A DNA stretch of 64,000 nucleotides from Gari tellinella (GCA_922989275.2 OV277862.1:68523832-68587831), one strand, 5' to 3'. Shown: positions 10,993 through 23,116, counted from the first letter of the stretch. The notes: generated by a model from the letters alone, not told the origin. Numbers and translations: made by a program.

Positions 10993-11236
10993 CTTAACCC
11001 ATAAATATGCCTTTTTACCCCTCTAATTTATTCCTCCACTGAAGAAAATGGTTCTAAATTATATAATTAAGAATATTCATCAGAAGAAATATTTTCTATT
11101 TTCAAGTAGATGGTAACTTAAAGCAGGCTGGAAGTAAAGCAGAATGCGCCTGAAGGCGCATTCTGCTTTACTTTCAACCTGCTTTAAGTGGTCTACAATT
11201 TTCAATATTAGAAATGACTATGGGGTAATGGGTTAA
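10993..11236. mobile_element. P1 fold-back element
   Basis: TTAACCCATAAATATGCC...TATGGGGTAATGGGTTAA ends. The hairpin at about 11120-11187 has apex GCGCCTGAAGGCGC. Confidence 0.75.
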
Positions 11237-11330
11237 TTATTCTTTCAATAGTCAAGCTAAAATTCTATACATACTCCCCCTGACACACACTCAACTTCTT
11301 CAGCATGATAAGGGTTGAACTGGTTTATTA

Positions 11331-11590
11331 TTAACCTGTTACCCCATACCTAGTTTCAAGTGTAAAGACAGGTAGCCACTTAATGCCAGGAGGAAAGTAA
11401 ACCAGAATGTGCCTTAAATTAAGGCACATTCTGCTTTACTTTCAGTCTGTTTTTATTTAGCTACCATCTGTTACGACATAACAAATATTTTTCATAGCGA
11501 ATATTCATGACTATAAATTGGAACTATTTTCTTCAGTGGAGGAATAAATCAAAGGTGTAAAAAATGTGTATCAATAGAGTAATGGGTTGA
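11331..11590. mobile_element. P1 fold-back element
   Basis: TTAACCTGTTACCCCATA...AATAGAGTAATGGGTTGA ends. The hairpin at about 11390-11450 has the longer apex GTGCCTTAAATTAAGGCAC. Confidence 0.75.
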
Positions 11591-12264
11591 TAAGCGGATC
11601 ATAGGAATACTCTGATCACAAGAGACCTTTAATCTAGGATAAGGCTGATTGAAATGACACCTGCTTTCCTGTAATCAAAATATCAATTTGTGTTAAATAA
11701 TGTATCAGATATTTATTAGATATGGATTTTGTTTTTATTAAAAGGTTTCTGTTAATATATATGAGCAGCTCAAGATGAGTCTCTCCAGGTTACATGTATA
11801 ATAACAAAGTTTGACACATTTATATGAGCACACTCACTTCAACTGTATGCATGGATTCGCTAGTAAATCTGTGCTATGGTACACCCCACCCACCATTAAT
11901 TGAAGTATTTGCCTAGTTAACTCAATTACCTGTCACTGTGAAACTTCAAACGAAATAGTCCAGTGTCCTAATTAGGTAAAGTCCATGTTCTGTTTTACAT
12001 GATACTGTAAATTGACAAACAGTGCAGACCCTGATCAGAGGGTTCATATATGAGCCTCTGAGTTGGATACACTGTTTATTATATAGGTACTCTTCACTAT
12101 AATGACGCCTAAACACGTCACTAGGCTATAAATGTGTTTACTATCACTTTCTAGTTTCTGCAGTATCGAATGAGTCCCCATGCAAGTAAGGCACTGGTGA
12201 AGTCTATCCATCATGTTAGGGGCAGTCATATTTTTTAATACAACATTGATAATAAAACAATTGC

Positions 12265-12935
12265 TCACCTGTTGTAATGAAGCCTGATAGCTTTACCTTT
12301 GAGTTTTACCCATTTTAATCTAAATCCATTCAAATTTGTAGTATAGCATGTAAACAATATTGGAATACAACCTATTCTAGTATAGTAGAGAACATCATTT
12401 TAAGCAATGCAAAGGTAGATTTGAACTCTTATGGTCATATACAATCTGTACACGTTTGAGAAAGATTGGATCAAAAGTATGGCCTCTAGAGTGTCAACAC
12501 TGTCAAATATGGCATTTTCAGCAATTCAACGGGAGATAACTCTTGATCGATTATTCCGATTTCAACCATAATCGAACTGATACAAACTCTTATGGTAATA
12601 TACAATTTGAGCAAGTTTGAGAAAGATTTGATAAATATTGTGGCCTCTAGAGTGTAAACACTGTTAAATACATTTGTGTATGGCATTTTCAGCAATTCAA
12701 AGGTAGATTACTCTTGATCTATAATATTGGTTCGATTTCAACCATAATCGAACTCATCCGAACTCTTATGGTAATATATAATCTGAGGAAGTTTGAGAAA
12801 GATTGGATAAATATTGTGGCCTCAAGAGTGTAAACACTAAATTGATGACGACTAACGACGCACGACGGACGCCTGAATTCAAAGATTGCAAAAGCTCACC
12901 CTGAGCTAGCTCAGGTGAGCTAAAAACTTGCTAAA
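12265..12935. mobile_element. Tandem-core element with GAGCTAAAAA end
   Basis: It starts GCTCACCTG and ends with the hairpin CTCACCCTGAGCTAGCTCAGGTGAG followed by CTAAAAA (given as parts; about 12897-12930). The core is two to three copies of a roughly 190-bp unit (CGGGAGATAACTCTTGATC..., ATTTCAACCATAATCGAAC). It resembles Helitron-related 'pearl'-type elements of bivalves. Confidence 0.6.
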
Positions 12936-13330
12936 TTACGTTTTCATGGATATGCATGTAGATCTACATTATTCACAGAATTGACCGCCAAATGGCGTCA
13001 ACCAATGGTATTCGTAGAAGGGACACGCCTTTTGTTAAACATTTTAGCGCCAATTAACTTAAACAGCTGGTAATCACGTGACAAACTGCGTTAGCGTAGC
13101 GTTATATCTTACCCGTAGGGGCCCGTAGTTTGACTCCCGACACCGTACAATAATAATACATTTTTACGGGTCCCTAGCTGGATCTACCCATTAGACCGAG
13201 TGATGTTTTATCTTTAAATATTCTCCATAGCTAAACACCGTACATAAATGTCTAGATTCTACAACATGAAATGGCTTTAGAATTTATGGTTCGATGGATG
13301 TGTGATGATATAAGAAGGTCGCTGCCTTAC

Positions 13331-13387
13331 CAGGATGGATGTCTACGTCATCTTGGCTCTTTTCCTCTTCATCCTCGTCTTCGTCAC
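13331..13387 (-). CDS. Zinc-finger regulator, acidic second exon
   Basis: A 57-nt minus-strand exon lies between a pyrimidine-rich acceptor (CTTGTTGCAG) and a donor GTAAGG. It starts and ends in phase 1. The first two bases complete Arg after the MSRRKQ exon, then 18 residues follow: GDEDEDEEEKSQDDVDIHP when counted from the alternative Gly reading, in fact Asp-Glu-rich with a short Lys/Ser stretch. A final G is completed by the next exon at 10274. An acidic linker between MSRRKQ and the first finger is also seen in ZNF423/521. The reading frame is open and both splice sites are canonical, but the exon is short, so the call depends on its fit with its neighbours. Confidence 0.72.
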
Positions 13388-14037
13388 CTGCAACAAGATT
13401 ATAAAGTTTTAGAGTTGCCTCCCTTTGCACGGACAACGCGAGTTAAGTACAAATCGGTACTTTTGCTATCTGGAGCGCGGTGGCGATGTGCGTTGTGTGG
13501 ATATTTGTGCTAATAACTAACAGTTTAGATCGAGATGAGACACGGACTATCTATCTACATCTATGTCGTACATCAAACAGGCAACCCTGACTATCCTTTG
13601 ATCCTAAAACATACTGGACTTTCTGTAGCCAGCTGCCTAGGCACTCTTTCCAAAGAAATGGCAGGTAGAATAAACTTTTCAAAATTATTTCTGTCGACAA
13701 TGTTTACAATCGCTTCGCTTAAATAGCGTGCATGGAATAGTTTTATTGTTTCCAAGTGCGTTTATATACAGGTATTTAGATCTATATCTACTTTTAGCGT
13801 CAGCTTTGAAGTCTTTGAACTTGCATACAGTTTGGATGCAGTTGATCCAATTGAAGATATCTTTCAGAGAATTGTAGATCTCTGAATTCATTTGAAGATA
13901 CATTTTTTAAATTAATTCATTTGAAGATGTCTTCCATTGATTTCATATATCGTCATTGCTTATCTTGATCAGACACCACATCCATAACCGGTGTCTTATC
14001 AGGATCGCAACTGTTTGACAGTCATTACGATATAACT

Positions 14038-14299
14038 TCAGGGCTACCTTTTCTCCGGATTTTTCCTAAATCTTCGGATTTTTTTCTAGAACATGGTAGC
14101 TTAAGCAGACTGAAAGAAATGCAGAATGCGCCATAAGGCGCATTCTGCTTTACTTCCAGTCTGCTTTAGGTAGTCACGTGTCAACAAAATCAGAAACAGG
14201 CTACCGGTATATGGTAAAGGTACGATTCGTAAATTCGCACTTGAATAATGAAACATTTGAAATCTTATGATTGTTTATGTCAACTTATGGCAGCCCTGT
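14038..14299. mobile_element. P1b fold-back element
   Basis: CAGGGCTACCTTTTCTCCGG...ACTTATGGCAGCCCTG ends with a P1 core at about 14108-14168. Confidence 0.7.
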
Positions 14300-14357
14300 A
14301 ACTTAAGGCAGTTTACCTATAATTTAAATTTGAAAATTAAAAACAGACGACAACAGT

Positions 14358-14605
14358 TTAACCCTTTCACTCTTAATGACGCTTGAAAGCGCGCTTGCAA
14401 ACAGTTTGGATCCTGATCAGACGCCGCGTAACGCGGCGTCTGTCAGGACCCAAACTGTTTCGACACTCTAATCGATATATTTTAAGTCATACAACCTAAA
14501 ATCTAACTTTGAAACGTGTCTTGCAGACAACAATACTGAAGCAGACGACAGTAAAGCGGTGAAGGAGTAAAAATCTCCCGAATAATTTTATCATGAAAGG
14601 GTTAA
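14358..14605. mobile_element. P2 fold-back element
   Basis: TTAACCCTTTCACTC...TCATGAAAGGGTTAA ends. The hairpin at about 14400-14460 has apex CGCGTAACGCG. The right flank has the family motif GCAGACGACAGTAAAGCGG. Confidence 0.8.
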
Positions 14606-14811
14606 AGGATATGACGTCATGACGTCATGGCAGTGAACGGTATTAAAGCTCCATTTTCTCTTAATTCCTTTACTTCCTTATTTGCTATATCTCTCCGTTA
14701 TCTTCTCTTCTTTTCAACAAACATGATAGCCCTTACCCTAACAGTAAGACACCGGTACAAATACATGTGTATATCTAATCTATAACCCTTTAATATATGG
14801 GAGGGACGAGT

Positions 14812-15042
14812 TTACGAGAATTTGAAAACAGTCGAAATCCAGACCCCCCCCCCCCCCCCCCCCCCCCCCCCAAAAATAAAATTGAAGCAGCTGTCTGCAC
14901 TCTTACCTGTTTGCACACATGTTTGTTGTTGTTTTTTGTTGTTGTTTGTTTGTTTTGTGTTTGTTCGTTTGTTGTTGCTGGGGGAGGGGTGGAGGGGTCT
15001 GGATTTCGACTGTTTTCAAATTCTCGTAATTTACGACAGGTG
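14812..15042. mobile_element. Fold-back element with long poly-C
   Basis: A 35-bp terminal inverted repeat (TTTACGAGAATTTGAAAACA / TGTTTTCAAATTCTCGTAA, continuing through CAGTCGAAATCCAGAC) flanks a run of about 28 C on the left (14845-14871), a GTT-rich middle and a G-rich right side. Long open frames here are products of the homopolymer. Confidence 0.65.
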
Positions 15043-15577
15043 ACTGCTTTAACCAATGTGACAGCAAAACAGAAAGCTCATAAGATCTTTCAGTTTTGAT
15101 TTCACCTTGCTGTGAACTGTCACCTGTCTTATGCAATAATTTCGCTTTCGTTTAAGTGATCGTTATAGAGAGGTTTTACTGTTCTAGTAATAAAGAGGTT
15201 TTACTGTACTAGTATTGCAAAATTACGTGTTTTACTCTGATTAGCGGGCTTTAGAGGAATCCTCTGAATTGTGTCTACACTGTTTACATAGACATGTTAA
15301 CTCTTCACAGATGTGCCGTTTTGTATAAAACGAGTATACTCGTCGCTAGGGTTCAATGTGTTTAGAACGAGATGAACAATACAATATTAACGCAACTAAG
15401 AGAATGATCAATTCTCCAGCTTTAACCCATTCACTGCCTTACCCTAACTTAGTAAGTACAATGGTGAAATTTATTTGCAAAAATTTGGATTCAGATCAGT
15501 TTGATACTTATTTCAATACTTCTTCAGTCTAAATACTTAAACTTTGAATTTGAGAAATAAAAGCAGACGATACGTGT

Positions 15578-15815
15578 TTAACCCTTTCACTCTTAATGAC
15601 GCTTTAAAGCGCGTTTGCAAACAGTTTGGGTCTTGATCAGACGCCGCGCAACGCGGCGTCTGACCAGGACCCAAACTGTTTGACATTCTTATCGATATTC
15701 ATTTAAGTCATTCAAGCTTAAATAATAATAATAATAACAACAATAATGAAGCAGACGACAATAAAGCGGTGAGGGGGTAAAAAATATCCCGAATAATTTT
15801 ATCATGAAAGGGTTC
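15578..15815. mobile_element. P2 fold-back element
   Basis: TTAACCCTTTCACTC...TCATGAAAGGGTT ends, very similar to the copy at 14358. The hairpin at about 15615-15680 has apex CGCGCAACGCG. An (AAT)n tract lies in the right flank. Confidence 0.8.
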
Positions 15816-15885
15816 AAATTGGTGAAGGGGTTTACTTCATGACCGGATTATAATTGTACGTGTTTAGTCTGTTTACATCCTAAAA
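15816..15885. other. Unassigned intronic stretches, 14-30 kb
   Basis: Between the repeats listed for the 16.9 kb zinc-finger intron (for example 12940-13320, 13400-14030, 19520-20260, 23200-24040, 25610-26050, 29105-29720) I see AT-rich unique sequence with no exon, RNA gene or clear regulatory motif. Confidence 0.5.
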
Positions 15886-16143
15886 TACAGTGCTCCCTCT
15901 CTACAACGACACCCACCGGGAGACACAAATTGTGTTTGTTGTTCGGAGGGAGTCGTTATAGAGAGGGAAAAATAAGACTTGACTTACATTTGCAAACAGC
16001 TTGTTCAAGCTGTTAGTCACTCGCAATTATATTTTTTCTATCAAAATGTCAACTTTTATGTAACTTTTTATAAATATCTTGTTTTTTGGGAACAGCGACA
16101 GGAGTCGTTGTAAGGAGGGTCGTTGTAGGGAGGGAGCGCTGTA
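15886..16143. mobile_element. M1 fold-back element
   Basis: TA-CAGTGCTCCCTCTCTAC...GTAGGGAGGGAGCGCTG-TA ends. The internal P2-like core has collapsed to CAGCTTGTTCAAGCTG. Confidence 0.75.
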
Positions 16144-16307
16144 CATCACAGTCCCCATGCCGGAAGTGTATCCCGCCGTGATTCCCACACCTAACCCAAC
16201 CCCCTGTAACCTGCTTTAAAATAGTCGGCTTCAAAATAATCGCATGCTTTCTCAATTTCTCAAAAGCAAAATTTGTATTTTAACCTAAGAAAACATCGCT
16301 AGGAATG

Positions 16308-16377
16308 TCAAACAGTTTAGATCCAGATCAGACGCCGAATAATTCGGTGTCTGATCTGAATCAAAACTGTTTGCAAT
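16308..16377. repeat. P2-type hairpin
   Basis: Arms TTAGATCCAGATCAGACG / CGTCTGATCTGAATC (right arm reads GTGTCTGATC) with apex CCGAATAATTCGG. Confidence 0.75.
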
Positions 16378-17045
16378 TTTTGTTTTATGACTGTCAAATC
16401 GCGCTCAGAACTCTAAGCATTCAATTAAAACTTCTTAAATTTATATGGAAGGACCCCTGTCTCGCCCGGAAAACATTCCACTTCTGTTCGGGTCCCCCGG
16501 TAGATTTGTAATGGCCTCACCATGGCAACGCAGCATGGGCCCTGATTAAACAACGCCCCAGGGGTTTGCCTTGATAAAACCACGAACTACAGGTGTTTGT
16601 CGGTTAGGCTCTTAAAACACAATATTCCATCTCAACTGGGTAAACTGCTGGCATATTTTATTATCATTTACTTGAGAATGTGGCTTTTGAAAACATATCC
16701 AGAGATAGACGGATTAGCTCCAGATGAACAGACCAATGACTTCGTAACTGAATGCTTGATACTGTCATAACAAATATATGGTAACTATAGACAGTGCTGT
16801 ACGACAGGAGACGATATTCCTGTATTGCAGACGACACTTTGTTCAAGATAAGTTTCAAACTGCAAACAGCCTCTTCAGTCTATGGAGAATACAGTCAACC
16901 TTAGATTACCGTAACCCATTTATGCCTGGATATTGCAATGGACTGTCCCTACGCGCTTGCTGGAGGATCTCGTTATAGATATACAAGGGGCATCTAAGGA
17001 CACTGCATTGGTTTACCATACAGTAGAACATTTTATATCATATAG

Positions 17046-17113
17046 CAAATAGTGTAAACCCTAATGAGACACCGCGTACCGCGGCGTCTCATCAGGATCT
17101 ACACTGTTTGTCA
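17046..17113. repeat. P2-type hairpin
   Basis: CCCTAATGAGACACCGCGTA / CCGCGGCGTCTCATCAGG with apex CCGCGTACCGCGG. Confidence 0.7.
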
Positions 17114-17275
17114 ATGTCCCCTTTAATAGCCACTAGGCATAAATGGACCACTCATTGAAGTTACATGAATTTAAAGGCAAGTGGATGTGAAATGCAGGAT
17201 TAAATAATGCAGAAACTCACTATGTGGGTGAGATCATCTGTGATTGTTTCATCCTGCATTTAGAAACCACTTGCA

Positions 17276-17510
17276 TTAAAGTTTTAGCACATTCGTTTTA
17301 TTCATCCGCTGAAGAAAATAGTTCCAAATTATACCGTAATGAATATGTGTCATATTTAATACTTTGCTTATTCTATAGCAGTCAATAGCTAAAAGCAGGC
17401 TGAAAGTAAAGCAGAATGCGCCTTAGGGCGCATTCTGCTTTACTTTCAACCTGCTTTAAGTAGTCACATATCTTCAATACTAGAAACAATGCTATCAGGT
17501 AAAGGGTTAA
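17276..17510. mobile_element. P1 fold-back element, left end truncated
   Basis: The hairpin at about 17396-17458 has apex GCGCCTTAGGGCGC. The right end CAGGTAAAGGGTTAA is intact. Confidence 0.65.
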
Positions 17511-17825
17511 ATACTGCAAATGTGTCTTTTCTATGGTTGTTTGCACCCCTGAAACTTCAAATGGACAGTTCCAATTTCCAATAAAGTCCAATTCATTTTA
17601 ACTACTAAAGGTTGTTTTGGTTTGTTTGGGGGGTTTTTTAAAGAAAAAATCAGTGCAAAAAGACAAACAGATACAGAAAACGCTATACCTTGGTGAAGCA
17701 TGGGAATCTCAACTTGAAGCAAGAGAGGTTAATGTAGATAGCTCCTAACGGTTTGGGTTTTATTTGGTTTGTTTCATATAGTGTCACCTTAAGAGCAGTG
17801 GAACCCTGGAACTCCTGCATCGCCT

Positions 17826-18077
17826 GTCACCTGTTTAAATCTGGGACCCGTCTTACTAAACGTCGTACGACAAATATTGTCGTAAGTCATATTCTAAAAT
17901 TCTCAATTATTATTCATATCTCCATATAATCCTGTCTTGTGACATCTCTTTTGAATTGTCTTGAAAAGACGATTCCAAAGAGATATATAACAAAACAGGA
18001 TTAGGTGGAGAAAGTTGGTGTGGTTATTTTAAACGAAAAACATTGTTTTGACTTACGACCGTTTTTCGAAAGACGAG
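17826..18077. mobile_element. Fold-back element with GGGACCCGTCTTACTAAACG ends
   Basis: The left end GGGACCCGTCTTACTAAACG is mirrored by a degraded right end (CTTACGACCG...CGAAAGACGAGCCCC). The internal hairpin GACATCTCTTTTGAATTGTC / GACGATTCCAAAGAGATAT is at about 17941-17985. It is related to the element at 18245-18485. Confidence 0.5.
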
Positions 18078-18244
18078 CCCCTGTACGATTTCAAATTTAT
18101 CTTCTGAATGTGACATATCTATGAGACAGGTGAGATTATAATGCAGGACAAAAGTAACGCAGAAGGTTCCTATAAGAGCTCCCGGCGTTACTTTTGTCCT
18201 ACAATACACTACCACTTTCCAAAGCAAGAAAGTTCACCAGCAGG

Positions 18245-18485
18245 GGCCCGTTTTACTAAACAACTTACGCAAAAGTTTTGCGTAAGTCAAAATCGTTTAA
18301 CTCTTATTTTTCGATCGTAAACGTTTGCAAACAGCAAATAGCCATATCAGAGGGCGCTAAAAGCGCGTCCTCTGATCTGGCTATTTGCTGTTTGTAGCAA
18401 GTTAATAAAAAATATATATTAAAATTTAAAATTTTGACTTACGCAAAAATGTTGCGTAAGTAGTTTAGTAAAACGGACCCCAGGT
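18245..18485. mobile_element. Fold-back element with GGGCCCGTTTTACTAAAC ends
   Basis: Terminal inverted repeats GGCCCGTTTTACTAAAC / GTTTAGTAAAACGGACC extend through ACTTACGCAAAA. A central hairpin (AAACAGCAAATAGCCATATC, apex GCGCTAAAAGCGC) lies at about 18327-18397. Confidence 0.7.
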
Positions 18486-18499
18486 CCGTGACTGCACGG

Positions 18500-18689
18500 C
18501 TAACTCATTACCCCAAAGCCTATTGCTAGTTTTGAAGACACATTGGCATCGATACTTAAGCAGGTTTAACGTTGAGCAGAATGTGCATTAAGACGCATTC
18601 TGCTTTACTTTCAGTCTGCTTTAAGCTACCATCTGCTAGGATAATAGTTAAAAGGAATGAAAAGGCGTACTTGAGGAGTAATGCCTTAA
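18500..18689. mobile_element. P1 fold-back element, shortened right flank
   Basis: TAACTCATTACCCCAAAGCC left end. The hairpin at about 18556-18620 has apex GTGCATTAAGACGC, and a part of the right flank is deleted. Confidence 0.6.
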
Positions 18690-18705
18690 AGCAGGAAGCA
18701 ATTAA

Positions 18706-19050
18706 TACAGTGCTCCCTCTCTACAACGACACCCGATGGGAGACACATAGTGTGTGCGTTGTTCGGAGGGAGTCGTTATAGAGAGAGAACAGTATGACTT
18801 GGCTTAAATTTGCAAACAACTTGAATCTAAATCAGACACCGCGTAACGCGTCGTCTGATTTGGATTAAATGTATCAACATGTCCACTAATATGTAACTTT
18901 GAGAAAAAACAGCTGACGACAATTTTAAGCAGACGATATTGCAGCAGTAAAAACGTTAGACATAATTGTCCGGTTGAGGGAATTGCGACAAGCGTCGTAG
19001 TAAGGAGGAGTCGTTGTTGGGAGGGCCGTCGTAGGGAGGAAGCTAGTTGT
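18706..19050. mobile_element. M1 fold-back element
   Basis: TA-CAGTGCTCCCTCTCTAC left end, P2-like core (18822-18868, apex CCGCGTAACGCG), and right end GTAGGGAGGAAGCTAG (degraded). Confidence 0.7.
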
Positions 19051-19154
19051 ACTTAAATTCTTTGAAAGCTTTCTGCATTACACTTCCGCCATTGCGCACC
19101 AGGCATTTCATCCGTATAGCGACTGAGGACACAGTTTTGACTGTGAAATGCATG

Positions 19155-19514
19155 TACAGCGCCCCATCTTTACAACGACACCTAATGGAAGACACAAAAT
19201 ATGTGCGTTGTTCGGAGGGAGTCGTCGTAGGGAGGGAAATCGTCTTACATTTACAAACAGCATTAATCCAGATCAGACGCCGCGTCACGCGGCGTCTGAT
19301 CTGGATGCAAGCTGTTTGTCATTCGTCATTATGTTTTTTCTGTCAAAATGGCTCATATGTAAATTTGAGAAAAACAGAAGACGACAATTCTAAGTAGACT
19401 TTATTGCAGCCATGAAAAGGTTGGACGTAATATATTGCTTTGGGAACAGCGGCAATCGTCGTTATAAGGAGGGAACCGTTGTTGGGAGGGCCGTCGTAGA
19501 GAGGGAACACTGTA
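19155..19514. mobile_element. M1 fold-back element
   Basis: TA-CAGCGCCCCATCTTTAC...GTAGAGAGGGAACACTG-TA ends with the P2-like core at about 19255-19318 (apex CCGCGTCACGCGG). Long open frames on both strands come from the palindrome. Confidence 0.75.
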
Positions 19515-20267
19515 CCTTTTTTCTAGTTGCAAATTAGGTAGGGGTCGACATAGAAGGCTAGTTGACAAGCAGTGCGGCTGACATTTCTGACACGCGCCTT
19601 CAAGAGTCTCATCAATCTCGCTTCACCGAGCAATTAGTTTTAGTGAAGATCTAAAATATGTAAACCCTTCACTATCGATTTTCAACAGAACTTCAAAGAT
19701 GAGCCCTTACTTATGCAAATACCCAATGCAAATGAGAGCTTCTTGCAAACTTTCAACACAATTCAGTTATCTTATTGGGAAACGCCAATTAGAAATTCCA
19801 ATTTGAAGAATGACTTTATCACATAGTTTGCCGCCACAGGAGCGTGTTCTGGAGTTAACTTCTGTAAAGCTTACAAAACTGCTGAACATGTATTTTTGTT
19901 CGAATAAAATATACAGTACACCCTGTCTCAAGCGCCAGTTTGTAGTTGTTTAAAAAGACAGGTGACAACGCATTGCAGATAAAAACTACAGCTATTGATA
20001 AATCATGTATTAATCCATCACTAACAAGTTTCTTGGACATTTTTACTGACAGGTGCCTGTTTTATGTATGATATAAATATAATACAGAAAACTCATATAA
20101 GAAAAATCTGTATTATTATTTTATCCTGCATTAACATGCTGCGCGTATTTGTATATACGATTCACCAGGGTATTGTTTTGAGCGGTCGCTTAAAACGAGA
20201 TTGACTGTAATACCGAAAGTTCCTTCAAACACCGATTTTGGGGATTTCTGCTTTACCATTAGTCAGT

Positions 20268-20517
20268 TTTAACCCATAGCAAATTTCTAGTTTTGAAAAT
20301 AGATGACCACTTAAAGCAGGTTGAAAGTAAAGCAGAATGTGCCTTAAGGCACATTCTGCTTTACTTTCAGCCTGTCTTAGGTTACCATCTGTTTAAATAT
20401 AGAAACTATTTCAGTATTTCTTATGGTACACATTCATGACTTATAAAATGGAACTATTTCCTTCAGTGGAGGAATAAATCAAAGGCGTAAATAGGCGTTT
20501 TGTGGGGTTACGGGTTA
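20268..20517. mobile_element. P1 fold-back element
   Basis: TTAACCCATAGC...GTTACGGGTTAA ends. The hairpin at about 20316-20375 has apex GTGCCTTAAGGCAC. Confidence 0.75.
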
Positions 20518-20619
20518 AGCAACAATCTGTCAGGATGTAGGGGCAGTTTTCCATGTCTTCATCAGGATAGGATATTGACACATGAAATTACATTTCCCAT
20601 AGAATAATTCAATTATATA

Positions 20620-21560
20620 CAAGAGGGCGTTGAAGGCCATAATATCGCTCACCTGTTTTACTGGAACCTGAACGTTTTACCTTTGAGTTTCACCCATAAT
20701 CTAAACAGGTTTAATCTAAATCCATTCAAATTTGTGAACACTGGAATGCAAACAATACTGAAATGAAGCACTTTCTAGCATTTCTAAGTTCATCAAGGGC
20801 AGATAACTCTTGCCAAAATGATGAAATATTAGAAATTGAAAAAATTTAGTCAATGTGCGGGAGTCCTTTGGGAGAAAATAATAGGACACTTGGAAATGTT
20901 CCAATCACACGTGGTGATCCTAGTTTGTCAAACTAGATCTGAATTTTTTAATAGCGCAGTATAGTGCAGTATTTCAGTGATTAGTAAATTAGTCGTATGC
21001 ACAGTGTACCGTACGATTTTCATTTCACTGTATACTTTGCACGTTTGTGTGATAATGTTAGATATGGCATTTTTCAACACATCAATGCAGATAACTGACA
21101 TATATTGGTCCGGTTTCAACCATAATCGAACACCCCCCGAAATTTATAGCCATGTATAGTTTGACAATATTTAATCAAACTTCAATTTAATTTGTAGACA
21201 TTAGAGCGTAAACAATACTCAAATAAAGCCTTGTATAGAACTAAGTAAATCAAATGCAGATAACTATTGTCACAATGATAAATTTTCAACAATAATTTAC
21301 ACTATTTCAAGAACTTGTACTTATATACATTGTGTGCAAGTATTGTCGAGATCCATTGATGATTGAAAACTGTAGTTGCTAGAGTGTTAAAACACTGATA
21401 GATATGGCATTTTAACACACCAAAGGCAGATAACTCTTGACATATTGGTCCAATTTCAATCATAATCGAACTCATCCGAGAACTTATGGCCATAAGCAAA
21501 CTGAGCAAGTTTGAGAAAGATTTGATAAAACCCCTGGCCTCCAGAGTGTAAACACTAAAA
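20620..21560. repeat. Degenerate tandem repeat of 'GGGCAGATAACTC' type
   Basis: The ACAAGAGGGC...CGCTCACCTG start is followed by diverged copies of a unit with GGCAGATAACTCTTG, TTTCAACCATAATCGAAC and GAGTGTAAACACT. It shares the unit with 12265-12935 and 59910-61150. Confidence 0.55.
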
Positions 21561-22039
21561 TTGTTATTTCTTAGACATGTCCGTGGAAACAGGGAGAAAA
21601 CATTGATTATGTTATTATTTTACCTGTTTTGAATGAGCAAAACGCCCCCAGAACGCACCAAAGACCATCTAGAAATAAAATATTTCCCGGGGAGCATGCC
21701 CGGACCCCTAGGAACAATGTGTACACTAATCGGAGGGGTATGGGTAGGTTTTAGGCTAATAGCCGGAAGACAACGTCGAAAGATATTATCCTATATTTTT
21801 AACCATTTTTATTTTAAGTTGAAAATTTATATTTTTATCAGCAATTTACCTGTTTAACATGCACAGAACGCACCAGAGGCCGTCTAGGAATAAAAAAAAT
21901 TCCTGGGGAGCATGCCTCCGAACCCCCCTAGTAAGAGTCAGTACACTAATATGAGTGGGTAGGGTAGGAGCTGGAAGGCAACATGGCGAGGATGTTATCG
22001 GATGATCCTATATTAATAATTTGGGGGTTTTTGGAGTCA

Positions 22040-22300
22040 AAGAGACAGGCAGATAAAGATGGACGAGAGAGACAGATAGAGCAGGGGGGGGGGGAGAGAC
22101 CGACATACAGACAATCAGACAGACAGAAAAGAGGAATAGAGAAAGAGAGAGCGAGAGACAAAGACAGTGAGAAAGTGAGCGAGAGGGAAGAGAGAGACAG
22201 ACAGACAGAGGCAGGCGGAAATAAAATAGAGAGAGGGAATGTGGGACAGGTACATGTAGGCAGGGCGGCATACAGCACAAACATACAGAGATAAACAGAC
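22040..22300. repeat. GA/CA-rich simple-sequence tract
   Basis: Purine-rich GAGA, GACAGACA and a run of nine G occupy one strand for about 250 bp. Open frames through it on the opposite strand are low-complexity Leu/Ser artefacts. Confidence 0.8.
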
Positions 22301-22467
22301 AAATACAAACACAGAATGCAAAATAAGATTGAGAAAGATGTATTGTTCTTGTTGCAGTTTCTGTTGAGGTTTAGCGTTCCACAAAAGTTTCTACAGATCC
22401 GTCATCCCAATGTCACCGAGTTGTGACACTGGTCTGCACCATGCCTATTTCCGAATGCACATTAATA

Positions 22468-22719
22468 CAGGGCTGCCATAAGTTGACATAAAAAATCCTA
22501 AAATTTCCAAATTTGATTTTTTTTTAAGTGCGATTTTAGGAATCGTACCTTTACCCCCATCGCCTGTGTCTAGTTTTGCTGGCACGTGGCTGCTTAAAGC
22601 AGGCTAGAAGTAAAGCTGAAGGCGCAATCTGCTTTATTTTCAGCCTACTTTAAGCTACCATGTACTAGAGAAAAAAATCCGAAGATTAATGAAAAATCCG
22701 GAGAAAATGGCAGCCCTGT
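22468..22719. mobile_element. P1b fold-back element
   Basis: CAGGGCTGCCATAAGTTG...AAAATGGCAGCCCTG ends. The P1 core at about 22598-22650 is partly deleted at the apex. Confidence 0.7.
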
Positions 22720-23116
22720 TAATATGGGTTTTGTTGCCGCTGGTTGTGCCATGGAGAAGGATGCTGGAGAAAGACGGATACATGTGTGAGAGAGACGGAC
22801 ATATAGACAAGCCGAGCCAATACTAGGCATTTAGGCGGGAACGAGAGATGGAAATTTTATCAGGGGAGAAAGATAGATAAACCTAATAAAAACCCGTGGT
22901 GTGCACTCGGCTAACAAAGAGCTGATTCATGTCGAGATGGCGGAGTTTACACACAGCACCCCGGGTGGTTCAAGTCCCTATGGAGACAGACCCAATAGGA
23001 TTTTATCCCATTTATTCTTTAGCCTGCTATCTAAGCATTGTCTGCAAAATGTGACGTCAGTAACACCGCTCAGATTTGAATCATCTGCATTTTCTTTCTA
23101 GAAATATAATCGAAGC

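Noticed and set aside
14790..15136. Four overlapping open frames
   Set aside because: They are produced by a poly-C run and the inverted repeat around it.
19043..19397. Open frames of 81-116 codons on both strands
   Set aside because: They read through the M1 fold-back palindrome; mirrored peptides occur on the two strands.
21946..22384. Several 73-120-codon open frames on both strands
   Set aside because: They lie in a GA/GACA simple-sequence tract and encode low-complexity Ser/Leu or Arg/Glu stretches.
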